Positions 37,827 to 51,219 of a DNA stretch of 64,000 nt are shown here, piece after piece. A program made the translations under genes and the position numbers. The stretch's first letter is position 1; each line of letters starts with the position of its first letter. The DNA comes from Microcebus murinus (taxonomy: Eukaryota > Chordata > Mammalia > Primates > Cheirogaleidae). The notes under the pieces are model-generated. The model worked only from the letters and a program-made list of their open reading frames with translations. It did no database searches and was not told the DNA's origin. The stretch spans positions 48,049,501 to 48,113,500 of the forward strand of contig NC_134108.1 in the NCBI RefSeq assembly GCF_040939455.1, in the 5' to 3' direction.

Positions 37827-37937
37827 GGCTGGTCCCAAGGAAGTGAGTTATCTCACTTGATTGTTCACAGTGAGTTATAGGTTGAACTCCTTATTCTACT
37901 ACTTTTCACCCTTCTCACTACTGCACTTGACTAGTCT
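37827..37937 (+). pseudogene. Y1 small RNA retropseudogene (RNY1-like), copy 2
   Basis: Begins GGCTGGTCCCAAGGAAGTG and ends CTTGACTAGTCT, followed by an A-run. It is more diverged than copy 1. Flanks AAATTTTGAA and AAGATTTTCAA look like decayed target repeats. Confidence 0.9.
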
Positions 37938-37944
37938 AAAAAAA

Positions 37945-38470
37945 AGATTTTCAATATAATTTCAGATATACAGAAAAGTTGCAAGAATAGTACGAAGAAT
38001 TTCCAGATAGTCTTCACATTATAACATTATATATATATAATTCTATACTAATATTTATATATATACTTTATCCTGAGATATTTAAGAATAAGATGTAGAC
38101 ATGATGTCCTTCTAACTTTAATTTTTTTCTTTTTTTGAGACAAGGTCTTACTATGTCTCCCAGGATAGAGTGCAGTGGCATTATCATAGCTCATTGTAAC
38201 GTCAAACTTCTGGGCTCAGGCAATCCTCCTGCCTCAGCCTCCCAAGATAGCTAGGACTACAGGCACCGGCCACCACTCCTGGCTAACTTTTCTATCTTTT
38301 TGTAGAGATGGGGTCTCACTCTTGCTCAGGCTGGTCTCAAACTCCTAGCCTCAGGCAATCCTCCAGGTTTGGCCTTCCAAAGTTCTAGGATTAGAGACAT
38401 AAGCCTCTAACTTTAATTCTTAACTGGAAATAAACCACACCAGTAATTGTAATCTAGTATCCGGTCTTTT
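37945..38470 (-). mobile_element. possible old L1 fragment split by an Alu
   Basis: ACAGAAAAGTTGCAAGAATA before the Alu and GTAATTGTAATCTAGTATCC after it resemble antisense L1M/HAL1-type ends. The Alu at 38121-38402 is flanked by CTAACTTTAATT repeats. Confidence 0.45.
38121..38402 (-). mobile_element. older Alu
   Basis: Repeats CTAACTTTAATT on both sides. Confidence 0.85.
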
Positions 38471-40120
38471 CAGCAACACCCACTCAGATAAAAATCATTG
38501 TCGATAGCATCATTTTCAAATTGTAGCATCTTCTAACTTGAACAATGGTAGATAAAAATCTTGCTGTAAGAACAATTAATATAGTCTTTTAGCTAAACAG
38601 ATACTTACTGAAGAGTACATTGGTGCTCTGGTGGATGAAAGATGAAAACAGGTCCACATTTTGCTCATTTGAGAGTTGCCAAGCTCAACAAAGATGCCTT
38701 TTCCCCCCTTATTTTTCCCCTATATATGGAAGCATTTTATTTCACAGTAAGAAGAAGAATGAAACTAAAATTGTATTTGCTTATATTAAATGAAGAATCA
38801 AAGGATCAATTCACAGATCTAAAATGACCACTTCTGAACTCTCTATGAATTCAGTTTTGTCCTCTATAGTTTCATTACTATGTTACCTTGTTGGCTAGTT
38901 CTCTTTTTGTTGAAGTTGTAATGAAATTGGAGGGTGTCAAATAGATATTGAACTAAGTAGAGGTTTCTCTTTCTTCCAATGATTGTCTAGAGCATTGTCT
39001 TCCGATGATGTTAATATTCATTAACATCTATTCCATTCAGTGGAGGCTTGTAGTACTAAGAAAACCCTCTTACCTGTTACCTTGAATACAGTCTATCCAG
39101 ATCTCCACATGAATCTCGATTCCCCTGACATCAATAACTGTAGGTTTTGTGAGATCATATTAAGGGTACAGTGGACAGTTAACACAGGTGCCCTTATATG
39201 AAAACTGCCCTAGGAGCTCTGAGTAGCAAATGGGAAGAGCGCCAATTACAACACTTGGCATTTATTAAGCACACTAGATTTCCACTGCTATTCTGTGTGA
39301 ACATAGCACCCTTGTGAAGGATGTTACTTGTCATCACTATAAGATCAGCATAAATCAGAGAGCAGAACGGCCTGCCGTGAGCCAAGTTCATTTCTGTAAG
39401 CAAGAGAGTTTGTGGCAACAATTAGACTCTTATTTTCATTTCTAAACATAAAGCTTTGGAACATACCTATTTATCACATTTGAGAGGACAAATTTGTAAA
39501 CACACCTAACCCTTAGCTATAACCTCGTCATTCTGTGCTCCCCAAGGTGAAGCTGGCTTCTTAACAGGTGAAATGGAACAGGACTTCCTCTTTGAGTAGT
39601 GTCTTGCATTGTAAGGTTCTTCCTGCCATCTTTCTGGAGCCAATGTCGCTTTGGTTAAGGTCAGAAAAAAATGCTTTATAACATGAACACAAGTAAAATG
39701 CCCTTCATTTTTGTTGTGTAGATAGTCAAAAAGCTAATGGTAAAAAAAAAATCTTAAATTATTGCTAGCTGTAGGAATGTAGTGTCAGTTATTATTTATT
39801 AAGCACTCCTGGCACATGATACTCTTTTTGTATTCAGGAATGCAGAAATAAATGAAAACATTGATGATGCAATTTCATTAGATTGCACTATGATTTATGA
39901 GGTTATGATTTTTCTCACAAAGATGTTTCTTTTCAGACTTTGATTGATGCAGGATAGCAACTAGTTAAGGATGAGACCATACCCAATATGAAACAAAAAA
40001 TTCCCCTATTTAAAAAAAGCCTAATTAAGTAGTTGTCATTGGATCTTCCTCTTATTTTGTTTCACCTCATTCATTGTTTAAAATGACATCTTTATATAAG
40101 CAATGAATACAACTGAGTTT
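38471..40120. other. intergenic, largest repeat-poor stretch of the gap
   Basis: About 1.6 kb with no recognised repeat and no gene. Low repeat content could mark a regulatory element, but no motif was read with confidence. Confidence 0.4.
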
Positions 40121-40461
40121 TGTTTTGTTTTGTTTTTTTTTTTGAGACAGAGTCTCACTTTGTTGTCCAGGCTAGAGTGAGTGCCGTGGCATCAGCCTAG
40201 CTCACAGCAACCTCAAACTCCTGGGCTTGAGCGATCCTCCTTCTTCAGCCTCCCAAGTAGCTGGGACTACAGGCATGCGCCACCATGCCCGGCTCATTTT
40301 TTATATATATATATCAGTTGGCCAATTAATTTCTTTCTATTTATAGTAGAGACGGGGTCTCGCTCTTGCTCAGGCTGGTTTTGAACTCCTGACCTTGAGC
40401 AATCCGCCCGCCTTGGCCTCCCAGAGAGCTAGGATTACAGGCGTGAGCCACCGCGCCCGGC
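40121..40461 (-). mobile_element. Alu
   Basis: Repeats ACTGAGTTTT on both sides. (GTTTT)n in the tail. Confidence 0.92.
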
Positions 40462-40540
40462 CACGACTGAGTTTTTGTCTTAACCAGATTCTTTCATGCT
40501 CTGTTTTTTAGTTTATATTTATTTTCTCAGGTGTTGCAAA

Positions 40541-40876
40541 GCTTTTTTTTTTTTTTTTTTTGAGACAGAGTCTCACTCTGTTGCCCCGGCTAGAGTGCTG
40601 TGGTGTCAGCCTAGCTCACAGCAACCTCAAACTCCTGGGCTCAAGTGATCCTCCTGCCTTAGCCTCCTGAGTAACTGAGACTACAGGCATGTGCCACTAT
40701 GCTTGGCTAATTTTTTCTACACATTTTTAGTTGTCCATCTAATTTCTTTCTATTTTTAGTAGAGACGGTGTCTCATTCTTGCTCAGGCTGGTCTCGAACT
40801 CCTTAACTCAAGTGATCCTCTGGCCTCAGCCTTCCTGAGTGCTAGGATTACAGGCATGAGCCACCGGGCCCAGACC
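40541..40876 (-). mobile_element. Alu
   Basis: Full copy, variant linker ACACATTTTTAGTTGTCC. Confidence 0.9.
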
Positions 40877-41639
40877 ATAATTGTCTATATGGAAGTCAGT
40901 CTGTTAACTTAAGAGAACAAATGGGCATTGCTAGTGGCTTTTCATAAGCCCCTGATAACTTTAGATGCACTTTAGGAAGAAGAAAAAATATTTTACCTGC
41001 ATTATACTAAATTAACAGGATCTGTTTATCTTTCATGAAACTCTTATTCCATGAAACACTGCCCACTATCTGAGAAGCAACATAAGAGAACAGGACCATT
41101 TCTTACTATTGTGTCCTTTGGTGCCAAGCAAACACTATACACTGTAAGCATTTGATATATATTTGATCAATTGGAGCAAAATCCAGTTTGCAGATAAAAA
41201 TTCAGTACATAGGGCAAAAAAAAAAAAAAAAAAAATGGACATGGGGGAAAAAAAACAACTTTAGTTCTTCTAATGTTCCTAACATTAAAACCACATATAT
41301 CTCTATTCAGAAGTATATTACCAAATCCAATGGGTTACTATTTTAAGTTGAAGCTTAGAAAATAAGATGAAATACACTAAGAAAAAGTAATTTTTAATTT
41401 CTTATGTATTGATGTATTGTTGTATTTGATAGTGTTGACATTCTCCTGGGAGAAATAACAAAGGTTCTTTTGTAACTGGCATGGAAAGAAAGTATTACAC
41501 TACTAATAGGGATGGGCAGCAGGTATTTCATAGAGCACTTAATTAAATCGGTGTGGGCTAAAGTCACACCATCTTGGATGCTAATCCACCAAATTGATTT
41601 CTGATTAATCTCAGTCCCAGGAGTAACTCCAAGATTCCT

Positions 41640-42015
41640 ACTTTATTTACTGTTCCTTGTCTAAGCCAAGCCAACCTTGATGTTACCGTAAATACCATAT
41701 GTACTTACTGTAAATATTGTTCTTAGGCAAATTACAGGCTATGCTGTACATAGCGTCCCTGTCTTTCCCTGAAGGGTCAACCTTAATTGTCCTCATTCCT
41801 TCTGGAGCACATGTACCCTTACCCTACAGTATATACACCCTGGTCTGGGGCGTGGTGGGTGGCCCAAGACTATGCTTCTGTCTGTAAATTCCCCAATAAA
41901 TCACCCCCTGCCGACAAACTGCCTCCTCCTTTGGTTTCACGGCTCCTTCTGTGTCTGGGGGTTGCTTTGCCCCAAACAATTGTCAGTGCCAACTTTCTGT
42001 CACAGATGTCACATC
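41640..42015 (+). mobile_element. LTR-like block
   Basis: CCCCAATAAATCACCCCCTG followed by GCCTCCTCCTTTGGTTTCAC and TCTGTGTCTGGGGG has the R/U5 look of an ERV LTR. The edges are unclear. Confidence 0.4.
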
Positions 42016-42055
42016 CTGGAATAGTCATGAAATAGGAAGTATAAGAAATGTCTAG

Positions 42056-42418
<363 letters not shown>

Positions 42419-42544
42419 AGGGGTCTGTTGTGTTCTAGTGATTATGTGACAGTGTGGCAGTCAGGAAGCCTTCATGCCAGCCTTGGGGTTCCAGCTGTCT
42501 GAGCTTCTTTCATTCTGCAAGTTATTTATGAGTTGGGTATTTAC

Positions 42545-42665
42545 ACGTTGGTATTCTCCACTATATAGTAATCTCCTGGAGGGGAAGGACCACCCGTATT
42601 CACGTCTGTATCCCAGTCTACCTTGCATAATGCTTTGCAGATTATAGGAACTCAGTAAATGTCAT
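42545..42665 (+). mobile_element. L2-like fragment
   Basis: CTCCTGGAGGGGAAGGACC, TCTGTATCCCAGTCTACC and GGAACTCAGTAAATG follow L2 3' order. Confidence 0.65.
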
Positions 42666-43392
42666 TTGATGATCTCTTTGTTAAATAATTGGGAGACCCA
42701 GTTTGTAAATGACATTTCACATTAAATCATATACTATCATCCCCTGAAATGTTTGGTTTTCATTATACTGATTAAACATTTGACCTTTTCTTCAGAGGTC
42801 AGGTAAGGTTCCTCCTCTGTGTGGCACTAATTGGTTGTTACAGCCCCTAGCCGTGGCTTCCACTTATTTACTGTATCATTCACGTGGCTTAGCATATTGG
42901 GTAGAGTCTATATCGCCAGGAAGAATTAGATTTTTAGTTCAGAACGGGGAAGAAGCATTTAATGTCTCCTTGTATCCTGTAAGCATGGTGCCTTCAAGAC
43001 CAAGGTGCCAAATAAATATTTGATGATTATAATGATCAATAAGTGATTTACTATCAAAAGTTTATACCAGTTACTTAGAGCAACTCCAAAATACTTTGAC
43101 TACATGTTTTCTAGAAGGAAAGTTCTTTGAGAGTAGCAGCTTTGCTCCCACCTTGGTCCAGGCGTCCCTCCCAGTCTCTTCCTGGAAGCCAGGGGATTTG
43201 GAGGAAGATCAAATGGAAAGGAAGGGGGGAGAGATGGAGGGATGAAATTAAAATCTTTTTCTATGACGTAGGGTACAAAGGGTAACAAAAGAAGAGATAA
43301 GCAGATTTTGAGGACATTATAATATATTGGGATAATCTGGATACACACAACTGAAAATATATAAAAGTGTATAACATAGATATACAGATGTA
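42666..43392. other. intergenic unique sequence
   Basis: A faint L2-like end near 42960-43020 (GTGCCAAATAAATATTTGAT). Otherwise nothing. Confidence 0.45.
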
Positions 43393-43710
43393 GGCTGGGC
43401 ATGGTGGCTCATGCCTATAATCCTACCACTCTGTAAGGCCAAGGCAGGAGGATCGCTTTAGGTCAGGAGTTCGAGACTAGCTTCAGCAAGAGCAAGACCC
43501 CACCTCTACTAAAATAGAAATTAGCTGAGCATGGTGACACAAGCCTATAGTCCTAGCTACTCAGGAGGCTGAGACAGGAGGATCAGGATCGCTTGAGCTC
43601 AGGAATTTGAGGTTGCTGTGAGCTAGGCTGATGCCACGGCACTCACTCTAGCCTGGGCAACAAAGTGAGACTCTGTCTCAAAAAATAAATAAATAAATAA
43701 AAATAAAAAA
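43393..43710 (+). mobile_element. Alu
   Basis: Left-arm short linker joined to a lemur-type right end. GATCAGGATC duplication. Confidence 0.88.
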
Positions 43711-44094
43711 TTATATCCCTATACTTAGAGCCAGAACCAGTCAAAAAAGACCTGAGGGAAGGAGAATGGCAGGAGGAGGAGAGAGGAAGGAACGCAGAAA
43801 GCAAAGGCAGGATGAAAGTGGTTACTGTGAAAAAGGCACAGTGTTAAACGAAGCCTTGGGGTGAATGCGGATGGCCCTTGTGTGGATTAGGAGACTGGGT
43901 TATTGGAGTGAAGCTGACACTCCATAGCAGGTTAAGAAACTGGCTGAGGAAGGAGGAGGAGGAGGAGGTAAATTGGTAAGGGGCCCTAAAGCTCAGTATA
44001 GTCACAGTTTCTATGAGGAGCTACTAAAAGCCTTTAAAGGTTTAAAGGCCTTATGATGTATTCAAGCAGTGCTTGAGGAAGAACATTCTTACCA
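43711..44094. other. intergenic purine-rich sequence
   Basis: GGAGGAGGAGGAGG near 43950. No gene. Confidence 0.5.
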
Positions 44095-44330
44095 TAATAG
44101 TAGTAGACAATATTTACTGACCACGTCATATGCCAGGTGCATATATATAAGTGCTTTACATATTAGCCCATTTAATCCTACAATTACCTTATAAAGAAGA
44201 CACTGTTATCTCTATTATACAGGCAAGGAAACTGAGGTACAGATCTTGCGGTTTTCCTAAGGCCCTATTGTTCCTAAATGGCAGACCTGGACTATGAACT
44301 TGGGTAGTCTGACTCTAAAACTGCTGTTAC
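44095..44330 (+). mobile_element. MIR-type element
   Basis: Contains AAGTGCTTTACATATTAGCC, TTTAATCCTACAATTACC, AGGCAAGGAAACTGAGGTAC and GGCAGACCTGGACTATGAAC, the wording of MIR3/MIRb copies read from their common strand. Confidence 0.8.
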
Positions 44331-44934
44331 TATTATATGACATGGTCTCTTTCCATAGAACTATGTATCTATATGGGAGATAATAGGAGATTCATTAGGA
44401 GGCAGTATTAGTCTAAGACATATAGTGATTAGACTTTGAGGTTGGATTGTGATGACAGAAAAAGTGAGGAAGGGATGAAGCTAAGAATTCCCATGGGAAA
44501 TCAATCAGACTTACTAGATGTATTTGGAAATAGAGGTAAGAGAGATTAGGATGATAAGAATGATGCCTGTGTTTATATTATTTCCTTCCATAAATATCCT
44601 GAGTTCCTGAGCACCTGCTATGTGCCAGGAACTGTGTCAGGTTAGGTTATGTGTTAGGTTAAGAAACAGTGAAGCAGATAGACAAAGTCTCTGCGCTTAT
44701 AGAGCAAAATTATGTTATTAGTAGAAAACAGGCTATACATGCACAGAATATGTCTAGAAGGAAACACAACAAACATGAAAGGATGGCATTGCTAATAAAC
44801 TGTCTAACAGAGAAAAAAGGGAGAAAAATCACAGCACACAACTGCCCCTATATTTGGTTAACCACCTGTGGCTTAACTTGTTTTTTTTTAAGAGTTTGTT
44901 TTACAAAATTGGAACATTACTAAGCAGACAGAAA
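44331..44934. other. intergenic unique sequence
   Basis: An open frame of 84 codons at 44669 has no recognisable features. Confidence 0.45.
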
Positions 44935-45245
44935 AGAGCGTGTAGCTCCCCTCCACATCTGCCAGACCACATCCTGAGAAGTCTGATAAAGCCAGTCTAG
45001 CAGAGAAAACACACACACACACACACACACATTGACTCCTGTTATCATTTTGCAACAACAACCACTCTAGCCTTTATCCCAATAAAAAGCCCAAACCTCT
45101 TACCCTCAGGGCCGGCACTTCTCTCTTTCTATCTTGCCGTGCCCTTTCCTCTCTTGGCAAGTAAAATAAACTTCCGTCAAACTTATCCTAATCATTGAGT
45201 CGAGAATTCTTTCTCATCCTGAGTTACGAGCTCCCACCCTAACAA
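44935..45245 (+). mobile_element. LTR-like block
   Basis: CCCAATAAAAAGCCCAAACC, GTAAAATAAACTTCCGTC and TCCTGAGTTACGAGCTCCC look like R/U5 of an ERV LTR. It includes a (CA)n run. Confidence 0.4.
45009..45030 (+). repeat. (AC)n run
   Basis: Eleven or so CA units inside the LTR-like block. Confidence 0.9.
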
Positions 45246-45638
45246 AACTGGCAACACTGTTTAGGAAGAGAATAAGATGGAAGCAGGAACATGGACAGAA
45301 GAGAAACCTATTTAGTTTCACAGTTCATTTACAATTTATCTAGCAGGTTTTTCAGTAAAAAGAAGAGGAAAGAAGAAATGAGAAAGAAATCTATTGGATT
45401 TTAACACATGAATATGTTAGCTATTAATATAGTTTTTTTGTTAAAAAAAAACACTGAGGTTCTAAGCCTGTGTACCATGTACTAACACACACATTTGCCT
45501 GTATATACATAGACTGTTTGGCAATTCATATAAGAAACTAGCAAAAATGATGTCTCTGGGGAAGAGAATTGTGTAGGTGGGCAATAGAGGTAGGAGAGAA
45601 AGTGATGTTTTACTATACACTATTTTGAACCATTTGGT

Positions 45639-46115
45639 TTTTTTTGTTTGTTTAAGAGATAGTGTCAAGCCAGGTACAGCAGCTCACACCTGTAATCCTA
45701 GCACTCTGGGGGGCCGAGGCAGGAGGATCACCCAAGGTCAGGAGTTCCAAACCAGCCTGAGGAAGAGCGAGACCTCATCTACTATAAATAGAAAGAAATT
45801 AATTGGCCAACTAAAAATATATAGAGAAAATTAGCCAGGCATGGTTGACGCATGCCTGTAGTCCCAGCTACTCAGGAGGCTGAGGCAGAAAGGATTGCTT
45901 GAGCCCAGGAGTTTGAGGTTGCTGTGAGCTAGGCTGATGCCACGGCACTCTATCCCAGGCAACAGAGTGAGACTGTCTCAAAAAAAAAAAACAGACAGTG
46001 TCTCATTCTATCACCCAGCTGTACAGTGGCACGATGATAGGTCACTGCAGCCTTGAACTCCTGGGCTCCATTAGCTAGGACTACAGGTACATAACACTAT
46101 GCCCAGCTCCATTTG
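45639..46115 (-). mobile_element. old Alu arm split by a younger Alu
   Basis: TTGTTTGTTTAAGAGATAGTG at the left resumes as CAGACAGTGTCTCATTCTAT and ends GCCCAGCTCCATTTG. Confidence 0.75.
45668..45990 (+). mobile_element. Alu inside the old Alu arm
   Basis: Repeats AGA(T/C)AGTGTC on both sides come from the host element. Confidence 0.9.
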
Positions 46116-46258
46116 CATTTTTATGAATTCATTCATTGAACTTACTATATACAAGTATTACTTAATTAAAAGATTAAATGGGGTTTTAAAACAGTAATCA
46201 AAAACCTAGGAATGAATAGAGGTGTTGTGGAGACAGAGGATCCCATAAGTTTTTCTTT

Positions 46259-46425
46259 GTGTTTGTTTTTTAAGAGGATCTTGCTCTGTCAACCATGCTG
46301 GAGTCCAGTGGCATGATCATAGCTCCCTGTAACTTCCAACTTCAGAGCTCCATCCATCCTCTCTTGCCTCAGCCTCCCCAGGAGTGGCTGGGCTTACAGG
46401 CATAAGGCATTGCACCTAGCCCATC
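46259..46425 (-). mobile_element. Alu monomer
   Basis: Single arm of about 160 bases, GGATCTTGCTCTGTCAACC to GGCATTGCACCTAGCC. Confidence 0.75.
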
Positions 46426-46429
46426 AGTT

Positions 46430-46780
46430 TTTTTATTTGTTTTATTTTATTTTATTTTTTTGAGACAGAGTCTCGCATTGTTGCCCAGGCTAGAGTGAGT
46501 GCCGTGGCGTCAGCCTAGCTCACAGCAACCTCAAACTCCTGGGCTCAAGCAATCCTGCTGCCTCAGCCTCCCGAGTAGCTGGGACTACAGGCATGCGCCA
46601 CCATGCTGGGCTAATTTTTTTTCTATATATATTAGTTGGCCAATTAATTTCTTTCTATTTATAGTAGAGATGGGGTCTCGTTCTTGCTCAGGCTGGTTTC
46701 GAACTCCCGACCTCGAGCAATCCGCCTGCCTCGGCCACCCAGAGTGCTAGGATTACAGGCGTGAGCCACCGCGCCCAGCC
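46430..46780 (-). mobile_element. Alu
   Basis: (TTTTA)n tail. Otherwise close to the lemur consensus. Confidence 0.92.
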
Positions 46781-47324
46781 TTTTTGTTTTATATACTATC
46801 GTGCTCTTCTTTAAATTGTAACTTTTACCAAATTAACATTCAATGAAAGCGGGTGCATGCATGCTTGTGGTGGAGGGGAACTAATAAAAATGTGGTGTTT
46901 GTGAAAATAAGGGAACGGAAATATTTTGGTCTTTGGCTGATGTGGGAAAAACTCCTCAGCTATCAAAATTCTGTAGATAAGTTTTCAAAAAATGCCAAAG
47001 GCAGTTTCACTTCGAACAATGGACACTCTGTTGAAACAGGTTCGGAAGGTGGCCAACCTCCACCCACAGTCTACGGGGTTTTATGTTTTCTCATAGAAGC
47101 GACTGACCCTGACATGACAGCTTGTACTATGTCTTTTAAATCTGAATTGATCCACTCAGTCCTAAACAAAATTTGAATGAGAAACCTTTTCCATGGAAGG
47201 AGGATGGCCAATTTGGTGAAACCATGATTAGAAAATTTAGTTTTGTTGCTGGAGATATGTTAACTTTCAGAATTTTAAACAGTTTCACTGCGGTATAACA
47301 GGCAACAAAAAAAATCACACACAA
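46781..47324. other. intergenic unique sequence
   Basis: A 107-codon open frame at 46853-47176 lacks any family signal and starts just after an Alu. Not called. Confidence 0.45.
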
Positions 47325-47625
47325 AATTTCGTATGTGTAAAGCTGTCACCACAATCAAGATAATTAACATATCAACAATCTCTAAAAATCTCCTGCCCTT
47401 CTGTAAACCTTCCCTCCTGCCCCTTGGGACCTCCTTCCCTCCTTAGGCAATCACTGATTTGCTTCTGTCACTATAGAATAGTTTGCATTTTCTAGAATTT
47501 TCTATAAATGGAATCATACACTATGTACTCTTTTTTGTCTGCTTCTTTCACTCAGCATTATTTTGAGATTCATCTGTGTTTTGCATACCAAGAGTTTTTT
47601 TCTTATTAAAATTTTTGCTGAGGCT
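47325..47625 (-). mobile_element. older L1 fragment
   Basis: Antisense L1M-type pieces: AAGATAATTAACATATCAAC, TTTTCTATAAATGGAATCAT and CTTTCACTCAGCATTATTTT. Confidence 0.75.
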
Positions 47626-47629
47626 GGGC

Positions 47630-47920
47630 GAGGTGGCTCACACCTGTAATCCTAGCACTCTGGGAGGCTGAGATGGGTGGATCACTGAAGCTCAGGAGTT
47701 CCAGACCAGCCTGAGTAAGAGATCTCATCTCTACTAAAAATAGAAAAAATTAGCTAGGTGTCCTGGTGAGAGCCTGTAGTCCCAGATATTTGGGAGGTGG
47801 AGGCAGAAGGATCACCTGAGCCCAGGAGTTTGAGGTTGCTGTGAGCTAGGCTGACACCATGGCACTCTATCCCCGGCAACATAGTGAGATTCTGTCTCAA
47901 AAAAAAAAAAAAAAAAAAAA
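47630..47920 (+). mobile_element. Alu
   Basis: Short-linker copy with a 23-base A-tail. Confidence 0.88.
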
Positions 47921-48199
47921 GAAATACCATTAAGATAATTGACAAAGTATACATTAAAAAAATGTGCAGTAGTGATTTAATTTTAGCCCCAAACTTTCGT
48001 AGCTGACTTATCTTCATAAAATGCATCTAATACTTAAAAAAGAGAAGTCTCCAGCTCCAATGTCTTACTCATTATTTTGAATGGAAACAAAGGGGGCTTT
48101 CTTTTATTTACTGGTAATACTTGACAGCTTTTTATATTATGAACACACAGTAAGTAGTACATCAGGTATATACTACCATTTAGTCACAATGCAGTATTT

Positions 48200-48292
48200 T
48201 TTTTTTTTTTTGGGGGGCCAAACCACGTGGCTTTATTATACACTCGTGGACGAGGTTCTGGGGCCCCAAGAGCGGGGCCCCAGAAGTCGCCC
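48200..48292 (-). pseudogene. very short processed pseudogene (mRNA 3' end)
   Basis: Bounded by perfect 15-base repeats CACAATGCAGTATTT at 48185-48199 and 48293-48307. On the minus strand it reads a GC-rich segment (CTTCTGGGGCCCCGC), then AATAAA (48232-48237), about 20 more bases and a poly-A run. That is exactly an mRNA end reinserted by L1. I could not name the parent gene. Confidence 0.85.
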
Positions 48293-48307
48293 CACAATGC
48301 AGTATTT

Positions 48308-49120
48308 GTGAAAGAATCCACAATGTTAACATTTGACGTTTTGGTAAAAAGAGATTTATCAAATTGCTTTAAAAAACACAGAACATTTAGTTACTAGATT
48401 AGGGACTTATTAAACGTCATAGTCTGGTGCACAAAAAAAAGGTCAGGCTGCTTCAATCAGGTTCTATAATGTCCTTGAGAAGTCTTGCCCCAGTATAGTA
48501 ACAATGATGATTTTAAATGGGATGATCTATACTTCAGCTCTAAGAAACTAAAACTGCTTGTTCTTCTAGAAAATGGGTGTTGTCACACTTTCTAATTTCA
48601 CATGTACTATAATATCACTTTAATATCTAATAAAAACTTTTAAAGAATTATCCAGAATTATTCTGCCTTATCAGATAGAATTCATCTCCTGAGGAGAGGT
48701 AGTACTGGCAATTCTTTTAAACTGAATGAGTGAGCTATGCAGCGGAGGTAGCATCTGGCCTTAAATGCCATTTAGATCCCTGCTTCTTTATAAGGATGGC
48801 ATGACCTACACAATGGCAGGAAGATGACCCTATGTCCCCTCTCGTTTCCCAGCTTCTACACTCTAAAAGTGTAGAAGCTACAAGGAGTGGTCTCTTTTGA
48901 CTAGTATCAGTCTCGTTTGCAACAGGATGAGCACAGAAACTAAAGAGGATGTGTTTAGAGTTTAGTTAAGTATTTGGCAGAGTAATTTTGTCTGCTGCCT
49001 ATATTAATTTTTTAAACTGAGGACATTATTTTTAGTATTCTCTTAAAAATTCATTTTTACTTTTATTGCAGTTTACAAAAGCATCAGTCTGCGACAGATT
49101 GAAAATAAAAACTGGTACCG
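48308..49120. other. intergenic unique sequence with one hairpin
   Basis: Only the 48851-48879 hairpin stands out. Confidence 0.5.
48851..48879. repeat. 12-bp perfect hairpin
   Basis: AGCTTCTACACT, loop CTAAA, then AGTGTAGAAGCT. Its source is unknown. Confidence 0.8.
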
Positions 49121-49444
<324 letters not shown>

Positions 49445-49737
49445 TCCTTCTGAACGTGCCCATAGAGGACAATGGCATTTCAGACAAGTGTCTCCATCCT
49501 CCTTATTTTTAGACAAAGTAATAAAATGCCTCTTTTCTTCCTCCTCAAACGACTTGTCCTCATTCTTCTTACTGGGCCTTGTGGACAAGTGGCCTAGTTT
49601 TCAGTAACAAAAGGTCCTCTTTAATCTTCAGCTGGAGGATCCATAATAAACAACTGGGGAATTACATATGAAGACTGAGATAGATATAGATCAGGATGGA
49701 GTATTATTATTATTTTTTTAAACCTGGAAGTCAATGG

Positions 49738-50010
49738 AAGGATGGAGTATTATTAAGCCTAAAAAAGGAAGCAAATTCTGACATATGCTGCAATCTGGAT
49801 GCACTTTGAAGACATTATGCTAAGTGCAAAAAGCCAGATGCAAAAGGACAACTATTGCCTAATTCCATTTATGTGAGGTACCTAGAGTAGTCAAACACAG
49901 AGACAGCAAGGGAGTGTGGTGGTTGATTGACAGAAACTGGGAGAGGGCAGGGGAGATCGGGAATTATTGTTTAATGTGCAGAGTTTCAGTTTGGGATGAT
50001 TAAAAAGTGC
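49738..50010 (+). mobile_element. older L1 3' fragment
   Basis: Contains GGATGGAGTATTATTAAGCC, GACATTATGCTAAGTGC and CCATTTATGTGAGGTACC. It resembles the L1M 3'UTR. Confidence 0.8.
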
Positions 50011-50096
50011 CGAGTGTAAAAAAAAAAAAAAGAAAATGCCCATAATCTCACAATCCTACCATAGCAAATCCAGATTTCCTTCATTTTTACTATTAT

Positions 50097-50420
<324 letters not shown>

Positions 50421-50511
50421 CCACATTTTTATTATTTAAAAAAATCTTACTCTTCTCTGTATTGTTCCAATTTTAGCACCAGGCTGCCAAAGCAAGCACA
50501 ATCTGGGTTTC

Positions 50512-50812
50512 TTCTTTTTTGAGACAGAGTCTCACTGTGTTGCCCGGGCTTGAATGCCGTGGCGTCAGCCTAGCTCACAGCAACCTCAAACTCCTGGGCT
50601 GAAGCAATCCTTCTGCCTCAGCCTCCTGAAGAGCTGGGACTACAGGCATGCACCACCATACCCGGCTAGTTTTTTCTATATATTTTTAGTTGGCTTATTA
50701 ATTTCTATTTTTAGTAGAGACGGGGTCTCCCTCTTGCTCAGGCTGGTTTCCAACACCTGACTTTCAGCAATCCTCCCGCCTTGGCCTCCCAGAGTGAGAG
50801 GATGACAAGCGT
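50512..50812 (-). mobile_element. Alu
   Basis: The right end (Alu head) is worn: GTGAGAGGATGACAAGCG. Confidence 0.85.
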
Positions 50813-51219
50813 AAAACTCTTTAGGTCTACTTTTTAACCTCCTTAGCCTCATATTTATCCTCTTCTGTTCCTGCCACTTCTTCACGTTAGCCCTAACATT
50901 TCTCTCTAGTCTAACTGGTCTCCTGACTTTCAAATCGAAACTGCACAGGGATTACCTTTTCTGTCCTTTTAAGTCCCCGTCTCCCATTACTCCAAATACT
51001 TGAAATTGAGCTGCCAGTACTCCTGGTAACTAAGGGAACAAATGCCTCAAACCAGGGACAGCTCTTGGTGTAGCACGGTGGAATCCACCCCAATCTTTCA
51101 AGCCATCTTAACTCACTCCCCTCCTCATACCAGGTAAATGGAATTTCTAGAAGCATTTCACATTAGTGTCTTTGTGAGTAGATCTGCCTTACAATGCCAC
51201 ACCCTTGATTGTCATCTAG

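Noticed and set aside
46499..46750. Open frames reading [15 protein letters not shown] and similar, recurring at many places
   Set aside because: These are Alu right- and left-arm translations, repeated at every minus-strand Alu.
47136..47324. Minus-strand 62-codon frame near the L1 fragment
   Set aside because: Short, AT-rich and without features.
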